From NCBI RefSeq assembly GCF_003319105.1, contig NZ_QOHH01000009.1, positions 62,001-126,000 of the forward strand: 64,000 nucleotides of DNA, read 5' to 3'. A program made the translations under genes and the position numbers. The notes under the pieces were generated by a model. The model worked only from the letters and a program-made list of their open reading frames with translations. It made no database searches and was not told where the DNA came from. This document shows, one piece after another, positions 8,518 to 16,342 of this stretch (its first letter is position 1; each line of letters begins with the position of its first letter). This DNA comes from Blastococcus sp. TF02-09. GTDB lineage: Bacteria; Actinomycetota; Actinomycetes; Mycobacteriales; Geodermatophilaceae.

Positions 8518-8987
8518 GCCCCTCCGACCCCTACGCCTCCGACCCGGCCCGACCGGCGACGTCGGCGCGCGGCCCGTGGTGGCGCTGGCTCTTCCTGCTG
8601 CCCGGCCTGGTGGCGGTCGGCTACGGCGGCTACGGCTTGTTGACCGCCGGCGAGCGGGTGCCGCTGCCCGCCTGGGCGACCTGGTTCGTGGGCAGCGCGC
8701 TGCTCCACGACCTGGTGATCGCACCGCTGTGGATCGCGCTGGGCTGGCTGGCGGCGAAGGTGCTCCCACGGCCGGCCCGCCCGGCCGCCGTCGTCGGTGT
8801 CGCGGTGGCCGGGGTGCTCAGCCTGATCGCGCTGCCCTACGTCCTGGGCCCGGGTGCCCGGCCGGGCAACGACTCGTTCCTGCCGCACGACATCGGCCGC
8901 AACGTGCTGCTCATCGACCTGGCGGTGCTGCTCGCCGCCGCGGTGTGGGGCACCGTGGCGACCGTCCGCGCCCGCCGGGCCGGCTGA
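8514..8987 (+). CDS. four-helix membrane protein at the end of the Moco operon
   Basis: A 157-residue protein with four predicted membrane helices after a charged N-terminal tail of about 20 residues. The second helix contains GSALLHDLVIAPLW with a histidine, and a periplasmic loop includes PGNDSFLPHDIGRN with another. The ATG at 8514 overlaps the stop of the Moco fusion gene (ATGA), so the two are made together, and it may assist assembly or electron transfer. No named family is recognised. The next gene is convergent and begins its stop codon 2 bases downstream, leaving no room for a terminator. Confidence 0.8.
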   Translation: MSPSDPYASDPARPATSARGPWWRWLFLLPGLVAVGYGGYGLLTAGERVPLPAWATWFVGSALLHDLVIAPLWIALGWLAAKVLPRPARPAAVVGVAVAGVLSLIALPYVLGPGARPGNDSFLPHDIGRNVLLIDLAVLLAAAVWGTVATVRARRAG

Positions 8988-8988
8988 C

Positions 8989-10119
8989 TCAGGCGCCGCT
9001 GCCGACCGGTGCGGCGGCGCGCTCCGGGCTCATCCGCCGGGTCCGCGCGATGATCCGGCGGCAGCGCAGCTCCAGGACGACGACGGCGACGCCGAACAGC
9101 CGGAACTGCCGGTTCGTCGTCTGCTTCGCCAGGTAGCGGGCGTAGACCTGCTGGGCGATGACGGCCACCCGGAACAGCCCGAACACCTCGTACCAGGCCC
9201 ACTCTCGAGCGGTCACCGACGTGCCGGTCCGCGCGCAGTAGTAGGCGACCACCTGCTCGCGGGTGAGCATCCCGGGCAGGTGCGTCGGCTGCCTGCGGAA
9301 CGCCTGCATGAGCCGGCCGTCGTCGGCCTGCACCCAGTAACCGAGCGCGCCGGCGAGGTCCATCAGCGGATCACCGACGGTGGCCAGCTCCCAGTCCAGC
9401 AGACCGACCGGGCGGGTGGGGTCGGCCGGGTCGAGGACGACGTTGTCGAAGCGGAAGTCGTTGTGCACCAGGGTGTGCGGCCGGTCGGCGGGCTGGTTCT
9501 CCTCCAGCCACGCCATCACCGACCCGAACGTGCCGACGTTCCAGGTGCGGGCGCGCCGGTAGCGCTGCGACCAGCCCTCGACCTGGCGGCGGACGTAGCC
9601 CGGCCCCTTGCCGAGGTCGGCCAGGCCGGTGCCCGCGAGGTCCACCTGGTGCAGCCCGACGAGCAGGTCCAGCACGTTGCGGCACAGCGCGGCGACCTGG
9701 TCGCGGTCCAGCTCCACCCCGGGCGGCAGCTCCGTGCGCGGGATGGGGCCGACCAGCCGCTGCATCACGTAGAACGGCGTGCCGATGACGCCGGCGTCCG
9801 TGCACAGCGCGACGGTGCGGGGCACGTAGGGGAGGACCCGGCCGAGCTCGGTCTGGATGCGGTGCTCGCGCGCCATGTCGTGCGCGCTCCCGGCGTGGGT
9901 GCCCTTCGGCGGCCGCCGCAGGATCAGGTCGCCGTCGGGGTAGCGCAGCAGGTAGGTCAGGTTGGAGACGCCGCCGGAGAACTGCCGCACCTCGGGCACG
10001 GCGGTCAGGTCCACTCCGGCGTCCCGCGCGTGCGCGGCCAGCCAGCCGGCCATCGCCGCGACGTCGAAGGCGTCCTCGGACCGGACGTCCCGGGCGCCCC
10101 CGGAGTCCGGCGCCGTCAC
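8989..10119 (-). CDS. phosphotransferase (APH/choline kinase fold), acyl-CoA-dehydrogenase-associated type
   Basis: A 376-residue kinase-like protein. It shows the catalytic loop HNDFRFDN (H219, D221, N226) followed by LLDWELATVGDPLMDLA, the metal-binding aspartate region, and an N-terminal FSGGVSNLTYLL nucleotide loop. It is longer than aminoglycoside kinases and matches the group found beside acyl-CoA dehydrogenases (ACAD10-like kinase domain). Here the partners are two SDRs rather than a dehydrogenase of that family. GTG 10119 overlaps the upstream SDR stop by 4 bases. The phosphoryl acceptor is not predictable; antibiotic resistance is unlikely. Confidence 0.87.
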   Translation of the reverse strand: MTAPDSGGARDVRSEDAFDVAAMAGWLAAHARDAGVDLTAVPEVRQFSGGVSNLTYLLRYPDGDLILRRPPKGTHAGSAHDMAREHRIQTELGRVLPYVPRTVALCTDAGVIGTPFYVMQRLVGPIPRTELPPGVELDRDQVAALCRNVLDLLVGLHQVDLAGTGLADLGKGPGYVRRQVEGWSQRYRRARTWNVGTFGSVMAWLEENQPADRPHTLVHNDFRFDNVVLDPADPTRPVGLLDWELATVGDPLMDLAGALGYWVQADDGRLMQAFRRQPTHLPGMLTREQVVAYYCARTGTSVTAREWAWYEVFGLFRVAVIAQQVYARYLAKQTTNRQFRLFGVAVVVLELRCRRIIARTRRMSPERAAAPVGSGA

Positions 10120-10862
10120 GTCAGCTTCCGGACGACCGACAGCGGCAGCACGCGCATGAGGGCGCCGATCGGCACCCACGGCCAGGCCGGGACGTAGGCC
10201 TTGGGACGGCGCTTCTCGATGGCCGCGACCATGCTGCGCACGCCGGTCGGGGTGTCGACCATGAAGCGCACCTTCTGCTCGACGTGCGCGTTCATCTCCG
10301 ACCGGATGTAGCCGGGGTAGACCACCGACACGTCCAGGCCGGGGATGCGCTCGGAGCGCAGCCCCTCGGCGAGCGCCGCGACGCCGGCCTTGGTCGCGGC
10401 GTAGGTGGTCATCGCCTTGCGCATGCCGCGCAGGGCCGACATCGAGGAGATCAGCACCAGGTGGCCGCGCTGCTGGCGCCGGAAGATCTCCAGCGCCGCC
10501 TCGGTCTGGGCCAGGGCGCCGACGAAGTTGGTCATGGCCGTGGCCCGGTTCGCGTCCGCGCGCCCGGTGCCCAGGGCGGCACCCTTGCCGATGCCGGCGT
10601 TGACGACGACCCGGTCGATGGTGCCGAAGGAGTCGGCGAACCGGCCGAACACCGCAGGGACGGCGTCGGGGTCGGTGACGTCGAGCGCCGCGGTCTCGAC
10701 CCGGCGGCCGGTGCGCGCGGTGATCTCGGCGGCCAGGGCGTCCAGCCGGTCGGTGCGCCGGGCGCACAGGGCGAGGTCGTACCCCAGGTCGGCGAACTGG
10801 CGGGCCATCTCCTCGCCGAGGCCGGCGCTGGCGCCGGTGATCAGGACGACGCCGCGGCTCAC
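10116..10862 (-). CDS. SDR family NAD(P)-dependent oxidoreductase
   Basis: A 248-residue classical SDR with cofactor motif TGASAGLG (10-17), NAG at 88-90, and catalytic S139/S140, Y154 and K158. The C-terminal hydrophobic tail (WVPIGALMRVLPLSVVRKL) suggests a membrane-associated lipid-type substrate. GTG 10862 and the stop both overlap neighbouring genes by 4 bases, which places it in the middle of a three-gene operon (SDR, SDR, kinase). The substrate is not identified. Confidence 0.88.
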   Translation of the reverse strand: MSRGVVLITGASAGLGEEMARQFADLGYDLALCARRTDRLDALAAEITARTGRRVETAALDVTDPDAVPAVFGRFADSFGTIDRVVVNAGIGKGAALGTGRADANRATAMTNFVGALAQTEAALEIFRRQQRGHLVLISSMSALRGMRKAMTTYAATKAGVAALAEGLRSERIPGLDVSVVYPGYIRSEMNAHVEQKVRFMVDTPTGVRSMVAAIEKRRPKAYVPAWPWVPIGALMRVLPLSVVRKLT

Positions 10863-11677
10863 GCGGACACCCCGTCCTGCTGCTCGGCGCCGTGGATGCG
10901 GGCGCCCATGCGCAGCATCTGCCGGTCGTAGAGCGGCCGGGCGAGCCGCTTGGTCCAGTAGGCGATCCGCGCGTTGCGGTCGGGGAGGACGAGGAAGCGC
11001 CCGGCGTCGACGGCGCGCACCACCCGCTCGGCGATCTGCTCCGCGCCGAGCTTCGAGCCCTCGATGAGCCGGGTGGCGACCGTCTCCATCATCGGGTCGT
11101 CGCCGCCGAGGGAGGCGGCGAGGTTGGTGCGGAAGAACGACGGGCAGACGACCGAGACGCCGATGCCCCACGGGGCCAGTTCCCAGCGCAGGCTCTCGGA
11201 CAGCGCGACGACGGCGGCCTTGCCGGCGTCGTAGGAGGTCATCGCCGGCGGGTGCACCAGCCCGGCCGCCGACGCGACGTTGACGATCCGGCCCGCGCCC
11301 TGCTCCTTGAACAGCGGGACGAAGGTCCGGCAGCCGGTCACCGCGCCGAGGACGTTGACGTCCAGCACCCGGCGCCAGTGGTCGGCGCCCAGCCTGTCGA
11401 TCCGCCCGCCGGCGGCGATGCCGGCGTTGTTCACCAGCACGTCCAGCCCGCCGAGGTCCGTGCGCACCCGGTCGAGGGCGGCGGCCCAGTCCTCCGGGGA
11501 GGTGATGTCGAGGCGCTGGTACACCGCGCCGGCGGGCACCGTGGCGTCGGGCGCCAGGTCGGTCACCAGTACGCGGTCCCCGCGGGCGGCGAACCGCTCC
11601 GCGAGCGCGGCCCCCAGCCCGGAGGCGCCACCGGTCACCAGCACCCGGCGCGGGCCGGGTCGTGCGTCGTCGTCCAT
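10859..11677 (-). CDS. SDR family NAD(P)-dependent oxidoreductase
   Basis: A 272-residue SDR with TGGASGLG at residues 15-22, NNAG at 83-86 and the catalytic triad S136, Y149 and K153. The ATG at 11677 is chosen over one 13 codons upstream. It lies about 10 bases after a TAGCGT hexamer, so the transcript may be almost leaderless. It is the first gene of the three-gene operon with the second SDR and the APH-type kinase. The pair of SDRs with a kinase suggests modification of a fatty or isoprenoid alcohol/ketone, but this is inference. Confidence 0.87.
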   Translation of the reverse strand: MDDDARPGPRRVLVTGGASGLGAALAERFAARGDRVLVTDLAPDATVPAGAVYQRLDITSPEDWAAALDRVRTDLGGLDVLVNNAGIAAGGRIDRLGADHWRRVLDVNVLGAVTGCRTFVPLFKEQGAGRIVNVASAAGLVHPPAMTSYDAGKAAVVALSESLRWELAPWGIGVSVVCPSFFRTNLAASLGGDDPMMETVATRLIEGSKLGAEQIAERVVRAVDAGRFLVLPDRNARIAYWTKRLARPLYDRQMLRMGARIHGAEQQDGVSA

Positions 11678-11687
11678 GGCGGACACG

Positions 11688-13148
11688 CTAGGGAGCGTTC
11701 CCGCTGGTCCCCGCACCGGGGAGGTCGGCCTCCGGTCCGCGGGCCGTGGCTCCGCGCCGGCGCAGGAAGTCGGCCATCGGCCGCAGCGTCACCCCGGCCA
11801 GCCGGACGGAGGCCACGGCGCCGTCGGCGTCCCGCTCCAGGTGCACGTCCTCGCCGGCGGCACCGAAGCCGGGCTGGGCGGCGACGCGCAGCGTGCGGTC
11901 GTCGACGACCTGCAGCTCCTCGATGCCCAGCAGCGGGTCCGGCGCCGTGGGGCGGACCAGCACCAGCCGCCCGCCGAGCTCGACGACGTCGACCATGCCC
12001 CACAGGCCGGCGAACCGGCCGGTGAACGTGTGCAGCGGCGGGGCGTCCGCCGGCGGGGGCGGCACGACGGCGCGGGGCGAGAGCGCGACGTCGACCAGCT
12101 TCACGAGGCCGTGCGCGAGCTCCTGGGCGGGGCCGTCGATCGCGTTGGTCAGCACGCTGACGACCAGTCCGGCCGCCGGGTCGGCGACGGTCAGGGTGAG
12201 GTGGCCGGGCCAGCCGCCGCTGTGCCCGACCAGCTGGCGCTCGCCCACGGTGCTGAGCTCCACGCCCAGCCCGTAGCGCCCGATCTCGGTGCCGTAGGCG
12301 GTGACCACCGACTCGAGCCGCTGCATCAGCCGCCGGGCGTCGTCGGAGAGCAGCCGTCCGTCGCCCAGGACCAGCGCCGCCTCGGCGAACGCGCTGAGCT
12401 CCTCGGCCGTGGACCAGAACCCGGTGGCCGGTGCGTACGCGCCCGTGCCGCGGTGCCCGAGGACCAGGCGGGTCTGCTCGCCGGGCAGCAGCCCGGTGTG
12501 GCCGGCGGCGTACTCGTCCGCTCGCGCAGGGTCGTGGTCGGCGCCGGTGCGGGTCAGGCCGAGCGGATCGAGGACGGCGGTGCGGACGTGCTCGGCGAAC
12601 GGGGTGCCGGTGACCGACTCGACGGCCAGCCCGAGCAGCGCGAAGCCGACGTTCGAGTACTTGAAGTGCTCGTTGCGGGCGTGCACGACCCCGCCGTCGC
12701 GCACCTCGGCGAGCAGCGCCGCGCGGTCGGGGAACGCGGTCTCCAGCTGCCAGAAGTCGGCGTGCGCGCCGTCGCGGGTGACGCCGGACTGGTGGCCCAG
12801 CAGCTCGCGCACCGGCACCCGCGCGACCGGCGAGCCGGCGTCCGCGAGCTCCGGCACGTAGCTGCCGATCGGGTCGTCGAGCCGCATCCGGCCGGCGTCC
12901 ACCAGCTGCAGGACGGCGGTGGCGGTGAACGTCTTGGAGTGCGACGCGACGTGGAAGAGGTGCGCGGGGGTGAGCGGGGCACCGGTGCCGGCGTCGGCGA
13001 CCCCGACCGCGGCGGAGAGCACCAGCTCGCCGGCCGAGCGGACGGCCACCTGCACGCCGGGCACCCGCCGGTGCGCCGCCTGCGTCTCCAGCCACGTGCG
13101 CAGGTAGGGAGTGGCGTTCCGGATGGTCGCGGTGGGGTCGGTCGTCAC
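11688..13148 (-). CDS. serine hydrolase, class C beta-lactamase/S12 family
   Basis: A 486-residue S12-type serine hydrolase. It has the nucleophile motif S69-H-S-K72, Y164-S-N166 as the second motif and H309-S-G311 as the third (in place of KTG), followed by a roughly 120-residue C-terminal beta domain as in esterase- and D-aminopeptidase-like members. No signal peptide is visible, so it is probably cytoplasmic and acts as an esterase or peptidase rather than a beta-lactamase. GTG 13148 is chosen where family homology starts. It is divergent from the ammonium transporter gene. Confidence 0.87.
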   Translation of the reverse strand: MTTDPTATIRNATPYLRTWLETQAAHRRVPGVQVAVRSAGELVLSAAVGVADAGTGAPLTPAHLFHVASHSKTFTATAVLQLVDAGRMRLDDPIGSYVPELADAGSPVARVPVRELLGHQSGVTRDGAHADFWQLETAFPDRAALLAEVRDGGVVHARNEHFKYSNVGFALLGLAVESVTGTPFAEHVRTAVLDPLGLTRTGADHDPARADEYAAGHTGLLPGEQTRLVLGHRGTGAYAPATGFWSTAEELSAFAEAALVLGDGRLLSDDARRLMQRLESVVTAYGTEIGRYGLGVELSTVGERQLVGHSGGWPGHLTLTVADPAAGLVVSVLTNAIDGPAQELAHGLVKLVDVALSPRAVVPPPPADAPPLHTFTGRFAGLWGMVDVVELGGRLVLVRPTAPDPLLGIEELQVVDDRTLRVAAQPGFGAAGEDVHLERDADGAVASVRLAGVTLRPMADFLRRRGATARGPEADLPGAGTSGNAP

Positions 13149-13203
13149 GGAGCGAGCGTGGCACGCGGGCCGGATGCCACCGACGCGCCGGGGGCGGGCC
13201 GAT

Positions 13204-13219
13204 GTCACCTGAACGTCAC
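13204..13219 (+). promoter_or_regulatory. GlnR-like box before the ammonium transporter (weak)
   Basis: GTCAC, six bases, GTCAC. The actinobacterial nitrogen regulator GlnR binds GTnAC-n6-GAAAC, so the first half fits and the second is imperfect. It lies 80 bases before the transporter start. It gains support from similar boxes at 15386 and 22585. Confidence 0.4.
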
Positions 13220-13249
13220 GCGGATGGACAGCCGGGGCAACAGAGGATG

Positions 13250-13288
13250 CGTCTACTGCCGCAGGACAGCGACCACTCTCAGTAGACG
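13250..13288 (+). promoter_or_regulatory. 9-bp inverted repeat in the amt leader
   Basis: CGTCTACTG (13250-13258) and its exact complement CAGTAGACG (13280-13288) flank 21 bases immediately before the GAAGGG Shine-Dalgarno of the transporter. It could be an mRNA stem or an operator. The left arm is shared with the gmaS leader at 22608-22616. Confidence 0.45.
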
Positions 13289-13298
13289 AAGGGCTCCC

Positions 13299-14647
13299 GT
13301 GGACGTCGGCAGCACTGCATTCATCCTCGCCGCGACGATGGCCGTCGCGCTCATGATCCCCGGCCTCGCGCTGTTCTACGGCGGCATGGTCTCCTCCCGC
13401 GGCATCCTCAACATGATCATGATGGTGTTCGGCGCCGTCGCGGTCGTGGGCGTGCTGTGGACCCTGTTCGGCTTCTCCGCCGTCTTCGGCGACTCCTACG
13501 GCGGCGTCGGGCTGCTCGGGGACGTCACCGAGTACGCCGGCCTCGGCTCGCTGGTCGCCGGCGACGAGGAGGCGGCGCTGCCACCGGCGCTGGTCGCGGT
13601 GTTCCAGGCGCTGTTCGCGGTGATCACCACCGCGCTCATCGCCGGGGCCGTCTCCGACCGGGTGCGCTTCGGCCCGTGGCTGCTGTTCGCCGGGCTCTGG
13701 GCGGCGCTGGTCTACTTCCCGATCGCGCACTGGGTGTTCGCGTTCGACTCCGCCGACGGCAGCGTCACCGGGGGCTGGATCGCCAACCGGCTCGCGGCGG
13801 TCGACTTCGCCGGTGGCACCGCGGTGCACATCAACGCGGGCATCGGCGCGCTCGCCCTGGTCCTCGTCGTCGGCAAGCGGACCGGCTGGCCGCGCCAGGC
13901 CCGGCCCACCAACCTGCCGCTGGTGGCGCTGGGCGCGGGCATCCTGTGGTTCGGCTGGTTCGGCTTCAACGGCGGCTCCGCGCTGGCCGCGGGCAACAGC
14001 GCCTCGGTGGTCATGCTCAACACCTTCAACGCCACCTGCGCGGCGATCCTCGCCTGGCTGGTCGTCGAGAAGCTGCGCGACGGACACGCCACGACGCTGG
14101 GCGGGATGTCCGGCGCCATCGCGGGCCTGGTCGCCATCACCCCCGCCTGTGGCGCGGTGAGCCCGCTCGGCGCCCTCGCCGTGGGGCCATCGCCGGCGCG
14201 ATCTGCCCGCTGGCGATCTCGCTGAAGTACCGCTTCGGCTACGACGACTCCCTCGACGTCGTCGGCGTCCACCTGGTCGGCGGCATCGTCGGCACCCTGC
14301 TCGTCGGGCTCTTCGGAACCGCTGCGGCGCCCAGCGGCCGTGACGGCCTGTTCTACGGCGGCGGTCTCGAGCTGCTCGGCGTGCAGGCGGTGGCTGCCGC
14401 CGCGGTGATCGGCTACGGCTTCGTCGTCACGCTGGTCATCGCGCTGGCGGTGCACAAGACGCTGGGGCTGCGCCTGTCGCCGGAGGCGGAGGCGAAGGGC
14501 ATCGACCTGGACCAGCACGCGGAGGCCGCCTACGACCTCGAGGGGACGGTGCACACGCCGGGCACCGCCCCGACGCCGCAGGCGGTCATCGCCTCGGCCG
14601 AGCGGCTGGTGGCCTCGTCGGCCGGGGAGAACCGACCGACTCCCTGA
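13299..14647 (+). pseudogene. amt: ammonium/methylammonium transporter Amt, interrupted by a -1 frameshift
   Basis: The reading frame from GTG 13299 (Shine-Dalgarno GAAGGG) encodes the Amt channel: VDVGSTAFILAATMAVALM, GGMVSSRGILNMIMMVFG, and the pore-signature GWFGFNGGSALAAGN. At 14183-14186 the run GGGG is one G short of what the protein needs (VG then AIAGAICPL). The N-terminal frame then runs to a stop at 14225 and the rest continues in another frame to 14647 with intact homology (YDDSLDVVGVHLVGG, then a cytoplasmic tail). The joined protein would be about 449 residues with 11 helices. A homopolymer sequencing error is as likely as true inactivation. Amt proteins carry methylammonium as well as ammonium, which fits the amine-degradation genes beside it. 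Confidence 0.85.
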
Positions 14648-14662
14648 GCGACGTGGGACGAC

Positions 14663-14694
14663 GAGGGGCCGGCACCGCAGGGTGCCGGCCCCTC
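14663..14694. terminator. bidirectional hairpin between amt and the regulator
   Basis: A perfect 14-bp stem with left arm GAGGGGCCGGCACC and a 4-base loop sits between the convergent amt and XRE-cupin genes. Confidence 0.72.
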
Positions 14695-14713
14695 CTGTCG
14701 TGCGCGGCCTGCG

Positions 14714-15325
14714 TCAGGCCAGGTGGGCGTAGGCGGTGACGGCGAGGAAGCGGATCGGCAGCTCGACCAGCTCGGCCGGGCCGTGCGAACCCTCCCCGTC
14801 GAAGACCAGCGAGTCGCCCGGGCGCATCTCGTAGCGCGCCTGCCCGTGCCCGTAGACCATCACGCCGTCGAGCATGTACAGGAACTCGGTGCCCGGGTGC
14901 TGGAACAGCGGGAAGACCTCGCTGGCCTCGGTGAGGGTGACCAGCAGCGGCTCGAGCCGCTTGTGCTCGCCGCGCAGCGCCCCGAGCAGCTGGTAGAGGT
15001 GGCCGACGTTGCTGCCCCGCCGCGCGATCTGCGCGCCGTGGCCGGCGGGGGTGTGCACGGCCTCGCGCTCGGCGTCCAGGCCGCGGAAGAGCGCGGTGAC
15101 GGGGACGGCGAGCGCCTCGGCCAGGCGGGCGAGGCTGGACAGGCTGCACGAGGTCTGCGCGTTCTCGATCTTCGACAGCATCGCCTTGCTCATGCCGGTC
15201 AGCCGCGCCAGCTCGGCCAGCGAGATGCCTTTGGCAAGCCGCAGCTCGCGGACGCGCATCGCGATGACGTCCTCGAGATGACCGCTCGGGGTCTCCTCCC
15301 GGGGGGTGCTGTCGGGCTCCGGCAT
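14714..15325 (-). CDS. XRE-type helix-turn-helix regulator with C-terminal cupin
   Basis: A 203-residue regulator. Residues about 20-80 form an XRE helix-turn-helix (RVRELRLAKGISLAELARLTG, MSKAMLSKIEN), and residues about 125-200 a cupin sensor domain (HPGTEFLYMLDGVMVYG, PGDSLVFDGEG). Such two-domain proteins bind DNA as dimers and sense a small metabolite, often for amine or amino acid catabolism. The ATG at 15325 has GGAGG just upstream. It is divergent from the EutQ-like cupin and dmm genes, so it most likely controls them and itself through the 140-bp shared region, where a palindrome occurs at 15432-15448. Confidence 0.87.
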   Translation of the reverse strand: MPEPDSTPREETPSGHLEDVIAMRVRELRLAKGISLAELARLTGMSKAMLSKIENAQTSCSLSSLARLAEALAVPVTALFRGLDAEREAVHTPAGHGAQIARRGSNVGHLYQLLGALRGEHKRLEPLLVTLTEASEVFPLFQHPGTEFLYMLDGVMVYGHGQARYEMRPGDSLVFDGEGSHGPAELVELPIRFLAVTAYAHLA

Positions 15326-15385
15326 GGCCTCCACGGGGCGAGCATAGGTGCGGTGAGGCGCTGCGAACGGCGATGCCGCGAGAAC

Positions 15386-15401
15386 GTAACGGCCGGGTAA
15401 C
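15386..15401 (+). promoter_or_regulatory. GlnR-like box in the dmm promoter region
   Basis: GTAAC, six bases (GGCCGG), GTAAC, compared with GTnAC-n6-GAAAC. There is one mismatch in the second half. It lies 64 bases before the cupin start in the divergent regulator/dmm intergenic region. Confidence 0.5.
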
Positions 15402-15411
15402 CCGTCCGGGG

Positions 15412-15448
15412 GTCCACCGTCCTTACCGTCTGTCCACCACCAGTGGAC
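15412..15448. promoter_or_regulatory. candidate operator of the XRE-cupin regulator
   Basis: GTCCACC occurs at 15412-15418 and again at 15432-15438. The second copy forms an inverted repeat GTCCAC-n5-GTGGAC (15432-15448) just before the Shine-Dalgarno of the EutQ-like gene. The position in the divergent region suits autoregulation; binding is inferred. Confidence 0.4.
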
Positions 15449-15464
15449 GACCTGGAGAGCGGAC

Positions 15465-15824
15465 ATGACCACCAGCGCGACCCGTATCGGACACGTCAGC
15501 GGAGCCTTCCGCGACCTCCCGCGGATGGAGGACCCGGGCACCCGCGCCTTCATCGGCGACGCCCTCGCCAACCCCGGCGGGGCCGGGATCTGCGGCGGCT
15601 TCTTCGAGCTGTTCGCCGGCGCGCCGCTGGACTACGAGTACACCTACGACGAGATGAAGGTCGTCGTCGAGGGCGAGTTCCACCTGACCGACCTCGACAG
15701 CGGCCAGCAGGTCGTGGCCGGGCCGAAAGACGTGCTGTTCTTCCCGAAGGGCTCGCGGATCCGCTTCGAGACACCGGACCGGGCGCTGGGTTTCTACACC
15801 GGCCACCGCTCGTTCGCCCCCTGA
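15465..15824 (+). CDS. EutQ-like small cupin protein
   Basis: A 119-residue single cupin domain with the strand blocks YEYTYDEMKVVVEGEFHL and DVLFFPKGSRIRFETP, as in EutQ/DUF861-type cupins. ATG 15465 follows GGAGAG at a good distance. It starts the dmm operon: the DmmA-like gene begins 5 bases after its stop. Related small cupins accompany amine-utilisation genes, and it might bind or protect an amine or aldehyde intermediate, but no reaction is established. Metal-ligand histidines are mostly missing, so a non-metal cupin is possible. Confidence 0.82.
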   Translation: MTTSATRIGHVSGAFRDLPRMEDPGTRAFIGDALANPGGAGICGGFFELFAGAPLDYEYTYDEMKVVVEGEFHLTDLDSGQQVVAGPKDVLFFPKGSRIRFETPDRALGFYTGHRSFAP

Positions 15825-15829
15825 CCGCG

Positions 15830-16342
15830 GTGGGCGCAGAGCACACCAGCGTGCCGCGCTGGGGCAGCGAGTGGCCGGCACCCGACCCGTCGGCCCGCAC
15901 CGTGCTGCTGGTCGGCTTCGGTGCCCGGGGGTGCGCGATCACCGCCGCGTGGGCCGCCGACGTCCCGGCCGGCCGTCCGGTCGAGGTGCTGGCTGCCGAC
16001 GACGCGGACGAGTCGGTGCTCGCCGTCCTCACCGCCCGGATCGCCGGGGCGCGGGTGGGGTGGCGGCTGATGCTGGCCGGACCGGAGGACGACGTGCTGG
16101 CCGCCCGCGCCGTGGCGCTGCGGGCCGGGGTGCTGGACGCGGAGATCCGCTGCGCGGTGACGAGCACCGACCGCAAGCGGGTGTACTGCCCGCACTGCCG
16201 CGCCACGACGACCACGACGGCGCCCGTGGCGGGGGAGACCCCGTGCGAGGGCTGCGCTCGCCGGCTGCACGTCTACGCGCACGTCTCGCGCCGCGCCGGT
16301 GCGTACCTGGGTTTCATGGCCGACGCCGAGGAGGTGGCGTGA
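15830..16342 (+). CDS. dmmA: dimethylamine monooxygenase subunit DmmA-like
   Basis: A 170-residue protein. Residues 20-110 carry a ferredoxin-reductase-like nucleotide segment (VLLVGFGARGCAITAAW), and the C-terminal part has two cysteine pairs, C120xxC123 (YCPHC) and C139xxC142 (CEGC), then RRAGAYLGFMADAEE, the hallmark end of DmmA family proteins. It is a small subunit of the heme-dependent dimethylamine demethylase. GTG 15830 starts 5 bases after the cupin stop, and its stop overlaps the dmmB-like GTG by 4 bases. The cysteine quartet suggests a structural zinc site. Confidence 0.82.
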   Translation: MGAEHTSVPRWGSEWPAPDPSARTVLLVGFGARGCAITAAWAADVPAGRPVEVLAADDADESVLAVLTARIAGARVGWRLMLAGPEDDVLAARAVALRAGVLDAEIRCAVTSTDRKRVYCPHCRATTTTTAPVAGETPCEGCARRLHVYAHVSRRAGAYLGFMADAEEVA

